This document shows, one piece after another, positions 27,297-34,255 of a stretch of 64,000 nucleotides of DNA. The stretch covers positions 1 through 64,000 of the forward strand of contig JAHCJI010000005.1 of NCBI GenBank assembly GCA_026126305.1. Reading direction: 5' to 3'. This DNA is from Phycisphaeraceae bacterium (lineage in GTDB: Bacteria > Planctomycetota > Phycisphaerae > Phycisphaerales > UBA1924). A program made the translations under genes and the position numbers. Numbering within the stretch: the stretch's first letter is position 1; the number at the start of each line of letters is the position of its first letter. The notes beneath the pieces were generated by a model. The model did not search any database, was not told where the DNA came from, and was given only the letters and a program-made list of their open reading frames with translations.

Positions 27297-27845
27297 TCAG
27301 GGTTTCTCCCGATCCATGCCCCCGTACAGCTCCGCCAGCTTTGCAAGGCAACGCTGCCGCGTGGGCCCAATACTGCCCATGGGCATCCCCAGCCGGTCGG
27401 CGATCCCTCGATAATCGGGTGTCGACGCCTCAAAATACAGTGCCCGCAGTAGTTTACGGCACCTGTCACCGAGCCGTTCCAAGGCCGATCGAAGCCTCTG
27501 ATGGTCTTCCAGATCTTCGATGGAGGGTGGGCGATCGTCCGAGGCCGGCTCGATCGTGATGAGCGACCCTTGTCGGGGGCCGTCGGCCTTGCTCCGCCGG
27601 ATGGCCTCGCGCCGGGCCGTGGTCGCCAGCCAGCCGGGCAGAGCCGCCGGCTCGCGCAGGCTCCCCAGGTTGCTCGCCAGGGAGGCGAAGGTGGTCTGGG
27701 CCACGTCCTCGCACGCGTCCTCGGCCAGCCCGCACCGCCGGGCGACGGCGAAGACCAGCCCGCCGTACTCGCGCACGAGGACGCCCCAAGCGGCCTGATC
27801 GCCACCCCGGCAACGCTCCAGCAATAACCCCGGCCCCTCGTCCAT
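27297..27845 (-). CDS. ECF-type RNA polymerase sigma factor
   Basis: Sigma-70 family ECF factor of 182 residues. Region 2 is visible in CRGGDQAAWGVLVREYGGLV and DACEDVAQTTFASLASNL, region 2.4 in LPGWLATTARREAIRRSK, and region 4 in the helix-turn-helix YRGIADRLGMPMGSIGPTRQ RC. No fused C-terminal domain is present. I chose the ATG at 27845 because it fits family length; the frame extends to 27953. It heads the minus-strand set with the unknown protein, TPR-CHAT and subtilase, and no anti-sigma factor of known type is nearby, so control may come through the protease. Confidence 0.9.
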   Translation of the reverse strand: MDEGPGLLLERCRGGDQAAWGVLVREYGGLVFAVARRCGLAEDACEDVAQTTFASLASNLGSLREPAALPGWLATTARREAIRRSKADGPRQGSLITIEPASDDRPPSIEDLEDHQRLRSALERLGDRCRKLLRALYFEASTPDYRGIADRLGMPMGSIGPTRQRCLAKLAELYGGMDREKP

Positions 27846-28030
27846 CCGCAAGGGTACGACACCCACAACATGACTGCCCCACACCCGCTGCGTGGATGCG
27901 GATACGGCGGGTGTCGGGGCCGCAAACTTGCGGGCCGCCCATGCCACGAACACGCCCCGGACCTTCGGCCGCGCGGGCGCGATTTTCTAATGAAGTTCGT
28001 ACGCTGTCCGGAGCCCGAGAACAATTTTCC

Positions 28031-28059
28031 TTGACACAGCCCACTTTTTCGCGCATACT
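28031..28059 (+). promoter_or_regulatory. Sigma-70-type promoter for the downstream secreted protein
   Basis: TTGACA (28031-28036) and CATACT (28054-28059) lie 17 bp apart, a near-consensus housekeeping promoter reading toward the gene at 28299. The start site would be near 28066, giving a leader of about 230 nt that includes the small frame at 28153. The -10 region resembles the array unit at 31.5 kb. Confidence 0.55.
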
Positions 28060-28152
28060 GGTCTTGCTGGCTGGAATCGGCGGCGGGTGTGTTCCCGGTG
28101 TCTTGGCCCATGGCCGTCCAACGCGATGGGGACATTGACCGGAGGGGTTGGT

Positions 28153-28269
28153 ATGCGGGTTTGGCAACGCCCAGTGAAGAAATCTGGAGCTGTGCCCTCG
28201 CCGACAAGTTGCCGCATCGACCTGTTCGATCGGCTGGCCGCCCTGGAGCTTGGCGCGCGTTGCTGGTGA
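28153..28269 (+). CDS. Possible 38-residue leader peptide
   Basis: A short frame with a good ribosome site (GGAGGGG at 28141-28147, 5-6 bp spacing) begins at ATG 28153 and ends TGA at 28269, 29 bp before the secreted-protein start. The peptide (MRVWQRPVKKSGAVPSPTSC onward) has no known similarity. It may be a leader peptide, or the ribosome site may be coincidental in this GC-rich leader. Confidence 0.3.
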   Translation: MRVWQRPVKKSGAVPSPTSCRIDLFDRLAALELGARCW

Positions 28270-28298
28270 TCCGGCGTCCGCTGCAAAGGAGGTACGCG

Positions 28299-29054
28299 AT
28301 GCGTGCGATCTGCGTTTTCTGCTGTGCGATGGTCTGCTTCGCCCTGACGCCCGTGGCGTTCTCGCAGGAGTTTGCCGGCGGCTGGGAGCTTCGTGTGAAG
28401 CAGCACCCAAGCGATGCCGACCCACATGGCATCCTTGAATTGTGGGCTTGGTCGGACAGGACATGTGATGTGGGCGAGATGGTCATCGCGACGGGCGCTC
28501 TCGGACTGGACCTGAGCGCGCCGGTCGTGAGCGAGGCATACGGCGCAGTCTGGACCCGGTGCAAGATCTTTCACTTTACGCAACCTTACTGTCAGTTTGG
28601 AATTGCTGCTAATCCACCGATGGCATATGGAACCCGCGTGACCGATTTTAACTTCATGCAGACCTTCGGTGGAGATGTGCGCGAGCAGACTCTCTATTAT
28701 GACAATCCAATTTATGTGATGGATATTGTCATGAGATTTTCCGATTTGACTCCACAGGATGTCGTGATCACTACAAGAACTTATGCGATGTCAACGACTT
28801 GCGTCCACGAGGGCATGGCTCCGTTTCCGATCCTTGCGAATCCGTACGTTGAGCATGAAGTCATCGTTCATGTCAACGGCACCCCCTGCCGCGCCGACAT
28901 TGATGGCGATGGCGAGCTGACCATCTTCGACTTCCTGGCCTTCCAGAACCTCTTTGCCCAGGGCGACCCGGCCGCCGATTTCGACGGCGACGGCGAGCTG
29001 ACGATCTTCGACTTCCTGGCCTTCCAGAACGAGTTCGCGCTGGGCTGCGACTGA
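28299..29054 (+). CDS. Secreted protein with C-terminal dockerin-like (GC-type) tag
   Basis: Exported protein of 251 residues. The signal peptide is MRAICVFCCAMVCFALTPVA then FSQE. The middle (about 24-190) is strand-rich and Cys-containing (RVKQHPSDADPHGILELWAW, FHFTQPYCQFGIAANPPM), perhaps a cohesin-like or PKD-like sandwich, unknown. Codons in 28600-28800 are more AT-rich than the tag region. The tag repeats DIDGDGELTIFDFLAFQNLF and DFDGDGELTIFDFLAFQNEF end at GCD. The ATG at 28299 has AAAGGAGG 6 bp upstream. A promoter and terminator frame the gene, so it is probably monocistronic. Confidence 0.85.
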   Translation: MRAICVFCCAMVCFALTPVAFSQEFAGGWELRVKQHPSDADPHGILELWAWSDRTCDVGEMVIATGALGLDLSAPVVSEAYGAVWTRCKIFHFTQPYCQFGIAANPPMAYGTRVTDFNFMQTFGGDVREQTLYYDNPIYVMDIVMRFSDLTPQDVVITTRTYAMSTTCVHEGMAPFPILANPYVEHEVIVHVNGTPCRADIDGDGELTIFDFLAFQNLFAQGDPAADFDGDGELTIFDFLAFQNEFALGCD

Positions 29055-29138
29055 TTCGGGCCACTCAGCGGGCCAATCAGCGGGCCATTGGCCCGGCGAT
29101 CGGGGCCGGCAACTACTCTCTGCGTGCGCCAGGCACAC

Positions 29139-29165
29139 GACCCGCGATCCGGCGGGTCTCTTTTT
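29139..29165 (+). terminator. Rho-independent terminator
   Basis: A 7-bp perfect GC-rich stem (GACCCGC, loop GATCCG, GCGGGTC) is followed by TCTTTTT. It lies 85 bp after the stop of the dockerin-tagged gene at 28299-29054 and reads in its direction. Confidence 0.8.
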
Positions 29166-29239
29166 CATGCCGCCACCACGCTACCGCTACGACAATCCAC
29201 GACTCCCCCGCGGCACCCCCACGACTCCCAAGCCCCGCC

Positions 29240-30298
29240 CTACCAGCCCAGCGATTCCAGGTCCACATTCCCCCCGCTGAGCACGACGCCCACGCGCCGC
29301 CCCGCCACCAATCCCGGCTCCTCGTGCGCCAGGCGGAACAGGCCGGCCAGGCCCAAGACGCCCGAGGGCTCGACCACCAGCTTCAGCCGGTCCATCGCCA
29401 GCCGCATGGCCGAGACGATCTCGTCCTCCTCGACCGTCACGAAGCGGTCCACGTGCTCGAGCACCAGAGGGAAGGTGTGCTGTCCAAGGCTGGGCGTGCG
29501 CGTGCCGTCGGCGATGGTTTGCGGGTTGCGCACCGTGTGCAAGACGCCGCTGCGGAAGCTGCGGGCCGCGTCGTCGGCCGCCGCGGGCTCGACCCCCACC
29601 ACCACGCAGCCCGGGCACAGGGCCTTGGCGGCGATGGCCGAGCCGCTGAGCAGCCCGCCGCCGCCGCAGGGGACAAACAAGAGGTCGAGTTCGCCCGGGC
29701 CATCGGGGCCATCGGGCAGGTCCTCGAACAGCTCCATCACGGCGGTGCCCTGGCCGGCGATGACGTGCGGGTGGTCGTAGGGCGGGACGATCGTGAGCCC
29801 CTCGTCGCGGGCGATGGCCCCGCCCACGTCCTCGCGCACCTGCGTGGCCGGGTCGTAGAGCACGATGCGCGAGCGTTCGTGCCCACGGGCGATCTCGCGC
29901 CTTGTTGCCTCGAGCTTCACCCGCGGCGCGTCGGCGGGCATGACGATCACCGTGGGCAGGCCAAGATCGGCCCCGGCGCGAGCGATGGCCTGGGCGTGGT
30001 TGCCGCTGCTGTAGGTCAGCACGCCCCCCACATCACCCCCCACATCGCCCCCCCCGCCCCCTTCCAGTTGCAAGAGCGCGTTGAAAGCCCCGCGCAGCTT
30101 GAACGCGCCCGTGTGCTGGAGGTTCTCGCACTTGAAGTAGACCCGCGGCCCCAGGCCGGCCAACTGGCCCGCGAGCATCGCGTCGATGGGCGTCTGCGAA
30201 AGCACCGGCGTGCGGCGCACGCGGCCGGCGATGCGGGCGGCGGCGGCACGCACGCTGGCGTGCGTCACGCTGGCGGCCAGCGAACTGTCGGGGACCAT
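29240..30298 (-). CDS. Threonine dehydratase-like PLP enzyme (serine/threonine ammonia-lyase)
   Basis: Fold-type II PLP enzyme of 352 residues, probably deaminating threonine or serine to the 2-oxo acid. The PLP lysine is Lys67 in NLQHTGAFKLRGAFNALL. Other anchors are LTYSSGNHAQAIARAG, the phosphate-binding loop VPCGGGGLLSGSA and VVLSGGNVDLESLGW at the end. There is no C-terminal ACT domain, so it is the short catabolic or racemase-like form (serine racemase is an alternative). A Gly/Asp-rich insertion (GGGGGDVGGDVGG) after about residue 77 comes from a CCCCCCACA-type microsatellite. Start ATG at 30298; a terminator for the upstream gene lies just before it. Confidence 0.88.
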   Translation of the reverse strand: MVPDSSLAASVTHASVRAAAARIAGRVRRTPVLSQTPIDAMLAGQLAGLGPRVYFKCENLQHTGAFKLRGAFNALLQLEGGGGGDVGGDVGGVLTYSSGNHAQAIARAGADLGLPTVIVMPADAPRVKLEATRREIARGHERSRIVLYDPATQVREDVGGAIARDEGLTIVPPYDHPHVIAGQGTAVMELFEDLPDGPDGPGELDLLFVPCGGGGLLSGSAIAAKALCPGCVVVGVEPAAADDAARSFRSGVLHTVRNPQTIADGTRTPSLGQHTFPLVLEHVDRFVTVEEDEIVSAMRLAMDRLKLVVEPSGVLGLAGLFRLAHEEPGLVAGRRVGVVLSGGNVDLESLGW

Positions 30299-30344
30299 GG
30301 GCACCAGCACGATCCGAGTGTACGCCACACCCCCCGCGCCGTGG

Positions 30345-30385
30345 AAAATAGAAAGAGGCCGGCGCTTCCCCTCGGAAGGCCGGCC
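30345..30385 (-). terminator. Rho-independent terminator of paralogue A
   Basis: On the minus strand a long stem built on GGCCGGC / GCCGGCC with inner TTCC / GGAA (30357-30385) is followed by TCTTTCTATTTT (30345-30356). It sits after the stop of the gene at 30434-31129 and before the threonine dehydratase start. Confidence 0.8.
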
Positions 30386-30433
30386 GCGAACCGAGCGTCC
30401 CGCATCCATGCGGGGCGCTTTGCCGTGCGAAGG

Positions 30434-31129
30434 TCAGGCCACCTGCTTGGCCGGCGTGCCAGACTCCTCGGGCGTCAACATTACAAGCGTCGACTGGTTG
30501 CCCGAGCCGAACTGGATGGCGAACTGGGCCACGCCCCCGTCCTTGGTGCTGGTCTGGGGCGTGACGCGATAGGCCACCTCGGCGGTGCCAAGGGGGATGG
30601 TCGCGTCGGTAAACTTCCGTTCCTTGAGGGTCATGAAGGGCACAAAGGGCTGGCCCGTGCCGCCCACGCGCCGCTCGAGCCGGTAGGTCACCGGCCCGGT
30701 GCGCCCGGGGTTGGGGCAGCGGAAGGCCACCGACAACTCGCCGTTGATGGCAAGCTGGTGCTTGAAGGTCGTGGGCGTGCCCGGGGCCGGCGCGGGCGAG
30801 GGGGCCGAAGGCGCGGGAATAATCGCCGCGGTGTAGATGGCCTGGGGATTCGCGGCGTTCTTGGCCGTCGAGCGGATGATGCTCAACTGGCCGCCGGCCA
30901 GCGTGCGCATCGCCTTCACGGCGTTGTTGTAGGCCGTCACCGAATCCTCATAAATGCCCTGGGCGGTCACCTTGGCCTGCTGGGCGTCGGCCGCCGCGCT
31001 GGCCAGGGCGCCAAGCTGGGCCACGGTCTGGGCGTCGAGCTTGAGCAGCTGGGCGTGGGTCACCCACGGCGCGATGCGGGTCTGGACCCAGGTGATGGCC
31101 TCGTCGGGCCGGGTTGGGATGGTGCTCAT
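30434..31129 (-). CDS. Helical plus beta-sandwich protein, paralogue A
   Basis: Protein of 231 residues with no signal peptide, paralogous to the gene at 58218-58910. Both start MSTIP, then have a helical half (here VTHAQLLKLDAQTVAQLGAL) and a Pro/Ala linker (PAPSAPSPAPAPGTPTTFKH). A C-terminal fibronectin-III-like half follows, with CPNPGRTGPVTYRLERRVGG, LKERKFTDATIPLGTAEVAY and QFGSGNQSTLVML. I know no function; similar genes would be worth checking for a link to adhesion or phage-like structures. ATG at 31129 has AGGAGC upstream. A terminator follows and a conserved element plus a 21-bp array precede it. Confidence 0.75.
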   Translation of the reverse strand: MSTIPTRPDEAITWVQTRIAPWVTHAQLLKLDAQTVAQLGALASAAADAQQAKVTAQGIYEDSVTAYNNAVKAMRTLAGGQLSIIRSTAKNAANPQAIYTAAIIPAPSAPSPAPAPGTPTTFKHQLAINGELSVAFRCPNPGRTGPVTYRLERRVGGTGQPFVPFMTLKERKFTDATIPLGTAEVAYRVTPQTSTKDGGVAQFAIQFGSGNQSTLVMLTPEESGTPAKQVA

Positions 31130-31502
31130 GAGTGGGCTCCTGTGTTCGATGGTGCGTGGTTGGCGGGCAGTACGTGCCGAGCCGCCGACGGCCGAGTGTT
31201 CGCGCTGTCCATGACAAACGCTCCACGGGGGGCCACGCGCCCAAAAAACGTCCACGAGCGGGCGACCCGGATGAAAGATCCCGCCCGACCACAACGGCCG
31301 GGCCTGCCCTGTCATCGTGCGTTCCCGGACGCGACTTTCGTTGGGTCCAGGAATTTTTTCAACATTTTTGTACCGAACAGAATATCAACCGCCCGGATGG
31401 ACGCAAAACCCGCCATTTGATCGCCCGATGTTCGGAAAAACCCCTCTGGCGCCCGCGCCAGAGGGGTCGATGGTCCGAAAAGTAGCGCGAAAAATCCCAG
31501 AA
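31130..31502. other. Upstream region of paralogue A with conserved element
   Basis: No gene is seen. At 31343-31362 lies GGGTCCAGGAATTTTTTCAA, preceded by GCGACTT at 31331. A close copy of this arrangement lies upstream of paralogue B at 59208-59227. A short inverted repeat (CCCCTCTGGCGC / GCGCCAGAGGGG, 31441-31468) sits just before the 21-bp array. Confidence 0.55.
31441..31468. terminator. Strong hairpin next to array 1
   Basis: CCCCTCTGGCGC and GCGCCAGAGGGG form a perfect 12-bp stem with a 4-base loop (CCGC). It is flanked by AAAAA on the left and no T-run on the right, so on the minus strand it would be followed by TTTTT and act as a terminator for transcription coming from the array side. 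Confidence 0.6.
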
Positions 31503-31710
31503 TGCGCGCGCATACTGGCGTTTTGCGCGCGCAAACTGAGAGTTTTCGCGCGCATCCTGGCGTTTTGCGCGCGCATTCTGAGAGTTTTCGCGCGCATACT
31601 GGCGTTTTGCGCGCGCATTCTGAGAGTTTTCGCGCGCATCCTGGCGTTTTGCGCAGGTATTCCAGCGTTTTGCGCAGGGGTTCTGGCGTTTTGCGCAGGG
31701 GTCCTGACGG
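31503..31710. repeat. Array 1: tandem repeat with 21-bp period
   Basis: About ten units of exactly 21 bp. Units alternate between GCGCGCATACTGGCGTTTTGC and a variant ending CTGAGAGTTTTC, then change to a GCGCAGGGGTTCTGGCGTTT form. The period equals two turns of B-DNA and seven codons, so all frames stay open across it. No signal peptide, start site or known protein repeat supports translation. It belongs to the same sequence family as array 2, in the opposite orientation. Confidence 0.9.
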
Positions 31711-31774
31711 CGGGCGCGGGCACGCCCGGGGCCATGGGCGATCGTTCCCGAACCCCGATGCCCAATGCCCCCGC

Positions 31775-31969
31775 CTACTCCAGCGCCTCGAACGCCCCCT
31801 TGGCCGCCTCCTCGTCGAGATACTTCTGGAAGTCGGCGGTCTTGTAACTGACGAAGCAGAAGACGTGGTGCAGCGTGACCCACTCGATATCGGCCGGGTC
31901 CTTGTCCAGGTCCTGACGCAGGCGGTTGAGTTCGGCCAGCAGCTTCTCGGCTCGGATGGTGTTTGGCAA
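31775..31969 (-). CDS. Small protein of unknown function
   Basis: A 64-residue frame, probably starting at TTG (31969) with GGGAG a few bases upstream. The sequence (IRAEKLLAELNRLRQDLDKD, then ADIEWVTLHHVFCFVSYKTA) looks like a real soluble protein: an amphipathic helix, then a mixed segment, and an acidic end. It is divergent from the aminotransferase gene at 32024, 54 bp away. Other frames here are longer but look like shadows. Confidence 0.5.
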   Translation of the reverse strand: MPNTIRAEKLLAELNRLRQDLDKDPADIEWVTLHHVFCFVSYKTADFQKYLDEEAAKGAFEALE

Positions 31970-32023
31970 GGCGTGGCTCCCGTGTTCTGGAGGATTCGAC
32001 GTGGACGCTACGATGCTGGCACC

Positions 32024-33283
32024 ATGACCGCCACCGAGCCTTCCGCTTCCCCTGCCAGTTCCCCCACCGCTTCCCGGACCCTCGACGTTCAGAGCGCCCG
32101 GCTGCGAACGCTGCCCACGTACCTGTTCCACCGGCTGGACCAGGCCAAGGCCCAGTACCGCGGCCGCGGGCCCAAGGCGCCCCTGATCGACCTGGGCGTG
32201 GGCGACCCGGACCGGCCCACGCCCGACTACATCGTCAGCGCCCTCCAGCAGGCCGTGCGAGACCCGGCCACCCACCGCTACCCGGCCAGCAAGGGCTCGG
32301 CCAAGTTTCGCCGGGCGGCGGCGCGGTTCATGGAGCGCCGCTTCGGCGTGTCGTGCGACCCCGACCGGCACGTGCTGGCGTGCATCGGCAGCAAGGAGGG
32401 CATCGCGCACCTGCCGCTGGCGGTGGTCGACCCCGGTCGAGTCGTCTTGTGCCCCAGCCTGGGCTACCCGGTGTACCACGCCGGGGCGGTCCTGGCCGAC
32501 GCCCGGCCCGTGGGCATGCCCATGCGCGAGGCCAGCGGCTGGACGCCCCTGTGGGAAGAGGTCGATCCCGCCGACGTGCGCGACGCGGCCCTGATGTGGG
32601 TGAACTACCCCAATAACCCCACGGGCGCGTCGGTGCCGCTGGACTTTTACGCGCAGGCGGCGCGCTTCGCCCGCACGAACGGCATCATCCTGGCCAGCGA
32701 CCAGGCGTACAGCGAGCTGTACTACACGAGCGACAAGCCAGAGAGCCTGTGGAAGGCGCCCGGCGTGGGCCTGGAGGAGGCGCCCTTCATCGAGTTCCAC
32801 AGTTTGAGCAAGGGCTTCTGCATGACCGGCTGGCGCATCGGCTTTGCCGTGGGGCACCAGTCGGTCATCGACGCCCTGGCCAAGGCCAAGGGGCCCATCG
32901 ACAGCGGCGCGTTCTCGGCCGTGCAGGAAGCGGGCGTGGTGGCGCTGGAAAACTACGACCACGACGACATCGCCGCCCTGCGCTCGATGTACGCCGATCG
33001 ACTCGACGCGACGATGGAGGGGGTCAAGAAGATCGGCTCCAGGGCGCAGCGGCCCATCGCCGGGCTCTTTGTCTGGGCCCAGTGCCCAAATGGCCCCGAC
33101 GGCAAGCCGATGGACTCGTGGGCCTTCGCCCTGCGGTGCATCGACGAGGCGGGCGTGAGCCTGGTGCCCGGGGCGGGCTTTGGCGAGGACGGCAGGCACT
33201 GGTTCCGCGTGGCCATGACCGTGGAAGCGCCAGCGATCGCCGAGGCCTTCGAGCGCGTGGCCCGCATCGATTGGAGCAAGTAG
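32024..33283 (+). CDS. PLP-dependent aminotransferase, class I/II (LL-diaminopimelate aminotransferase-like)
   Basis: Fold-type I aminotransferase of 419 residues. The PLP lysine is Lys263 in EFHSLSKGFCMTGWRIGF. Other anchors are LIDLGVGDPDRPTPDYIVSA, IGSKEGIAHLPLAVVDPG, WVNYPNNPTGASVPLDFY and LASDQAYSELYY. The GDPDRPTP and GSKEGIAH blocks resemble the LL-diaminopimelate/alanine group, which makes lysine or peptidoglycan precursor synthesis a possible role. The first 20 residues are Ser/Ala/Pro-rich and may not be conserved; Met at 32024 is the only good start. The exchanger gene follows after 9 bp. Confidence 0.9.
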   Translation: MTATEPSASPASSPTASRTLDVQSARLRTLPTYLFHRLDQAKAQYRGRGPKAPLIDLGVGDPDRPTPDYIVSALQQAVRDPATHRYPASKGSAKFRRAAARFMERRFGVSCDPDRHVLACIGSKEGIAHLPLAVVDPGRVVLCPSLGYPVYHAGAVLADARPVGMPMREASGWTPLWEEVDPADVRDAALMWVNYPNNPTGASVPLDFYAQAARFARTNGIILASDQAYSELYYTSDKPESLWKAPGVGLEEAPFIEFHSLSKGFCMTGWRIGFAVGHQSVIDALAKAKGPIDSGAFSAVQEAGVVALENYDHDDIAALRSMYADRLDATMEGVKKIGSRAQRPIAGLFVWAQCPNGPDGKPMDSWAFALRCIDEAGVSLVPGAGFGEDGRHWFRVAMTVEAPAIAEAFERVARIDWSK

Positions 33284-33292
33284 GGCCGGCCC

Positions 33293-34246
33293 ATGCTGAC
33301 CATCATCCTGATCGCCGTATCGCTGGGGCTCTTGACCCTGGGCGCCGAGGTGCTGGTGCGGTCGTCGGCGGGATTGGCGCGGCGGCTGGGCGTCTCGCCC
33401 TTTGTCATCGGCGCCATCATCGTGGGCTTTGGCACGTCCACGCCCGAGCTGAGCGCCTCGACGCTCGCCTCGTGGCGCGGGGCCGTGGACATCGCCGTGG
33501 GCAACGTCGTGGGCTCGAACATCTTCAACATCGCCGTGGTGCTGGGCGTGGCGGCGCTCGTCCGGCCCGTCTTGACCGACCCCAGGGCGCTGCGCTTCGA
33601 CCTTACCGTTGCCTCGGTGGTGTCGCTGATCCCCTGGCTGGCGCTGGCAACCGGCGGCGTGCTGCCCCGCTGGTCGGGCGGGCTGATGCTGCTGGGCCTG
33701 GCCGCCTTCGTCGTGCGCTCGTGGCGGCACGGCGCCGTCGACGATCCCGAGACACACCTGGGCGAGGCGATGGCCGAGATCGTCAAGCCCGGCAAGGGCC
33801 TTGCGATGGGCGTCCTGGGCTCGATCGTCGGCCTGGCGATGCTGGTGCTTGGCGCGAAGCTGCTGGTGGATTCGGCCGTCGAGATCGCGCGGGCGGCGGG
33901 CTTGAGCGAGTTGGTCATCGGGCTGACCATCGTGGCGGTGGGCACGAGCCTGCCCGAACTGGTCACCAGCGTGGTGGCGGCGCTCAAGGGCCACGCCGAG
34001 CTGGCCCTGGGCAACGTGCTGGGCTCGAACATCTTCAACCTGCTGGGCATCCTGGGCGTGAGCGCCGTCATCACGCCCCAGCGCATCGCGCCGCAGACGT
34101 TGTGGCTCGACGCGCCGCTCATGCTGGGGCTGGTGCTGGCGCTGGCGGTCATCGCGACCACGGGCAAGCGCATCAGCCGCGCCGAGGGCGCGCTGCTGGT
34201 GGCCACGTGGGTCGGCTACGTCGTCGTGCTCCTGGCCATCGCGTAA
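33293..34246 (+). CDS. CaCA-family Na+/Ca2+ exchanger, YrbG-like
   Basis: Membrane antiporter of 317 residues. Both inverted alpha-repeats are clear: GFGTSTPELSASTLAS with GNVVGSNIFNIAVVLG, and AVGTSLPELVTSVVAALKG with GNVLGSNIFNLLGILG. The conserved acidic residues in TPE and PE of these repeats bind the cations in this family. About ten transmembrane segments are visible. It follows the aminotransferase by 9 bp and converges with the FG-GAP gene at 34256. Confidence 0.93.
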   Translation: MLTIILIAVSLGLLTLGAEVLVRSSAGLARRLGVSPFVIGAIIVGFGTSTPELSASTLASWRGAVDIAVGNVVGSNIFNIAVVLGVAALVRPVLTDPRALRFDLTVASVVSLIPWLALATGGVLPRWSGGLMLLGLAAFVVRSWRHGAVDDPETHLGEAMAEIVKPGKGLAMGVLGSIVGLAMLVLGAKLLVDSAVEIARAAGLSELVIGLTIVAVGTSLPELVTSVVAALKGHAELALGNVLGSNIFNLLGILGVSAVITPQRIAPQTLWLDAPLMLGLVLALAVIATTGKRISRAEGALLVATWVGYVVVLLAIA

Positions 34247-34255
34247 CGGCGCGGG

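Noticed and set aside
22674-27845. Type III-E CRISPR-Cas locus
   Set aside because: TPR-CHAT and an ECF sigma factor are present, but no gRAMP/Cas7-11 effector, Cas1/Cas2 or CRISPR array was found, and no Csx30/Csx31 similarity is visible by eye.
26621-28564. Single 647-codon frame joining the unknown protein to sequence upstream of the sigma gene
   Set aside because: Most of it lies antisense in frame to the sigma gene region and its promoter; only the last 198 codons have sensible composition and operon spacing.
31503-31710. CRISPR array
   Set aside because: The repeat period is 21 bp with no unique spacers, and no cas genes are in the window. The same holds for arrays 2 and 3.
31775-33994. 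739-codon open frame on the minus strand
   Set aside because: Shadow of the aminotransferase and exchanger genes. Only its last 64 codons, beyond those genes, look like a real protein and are listed separately.
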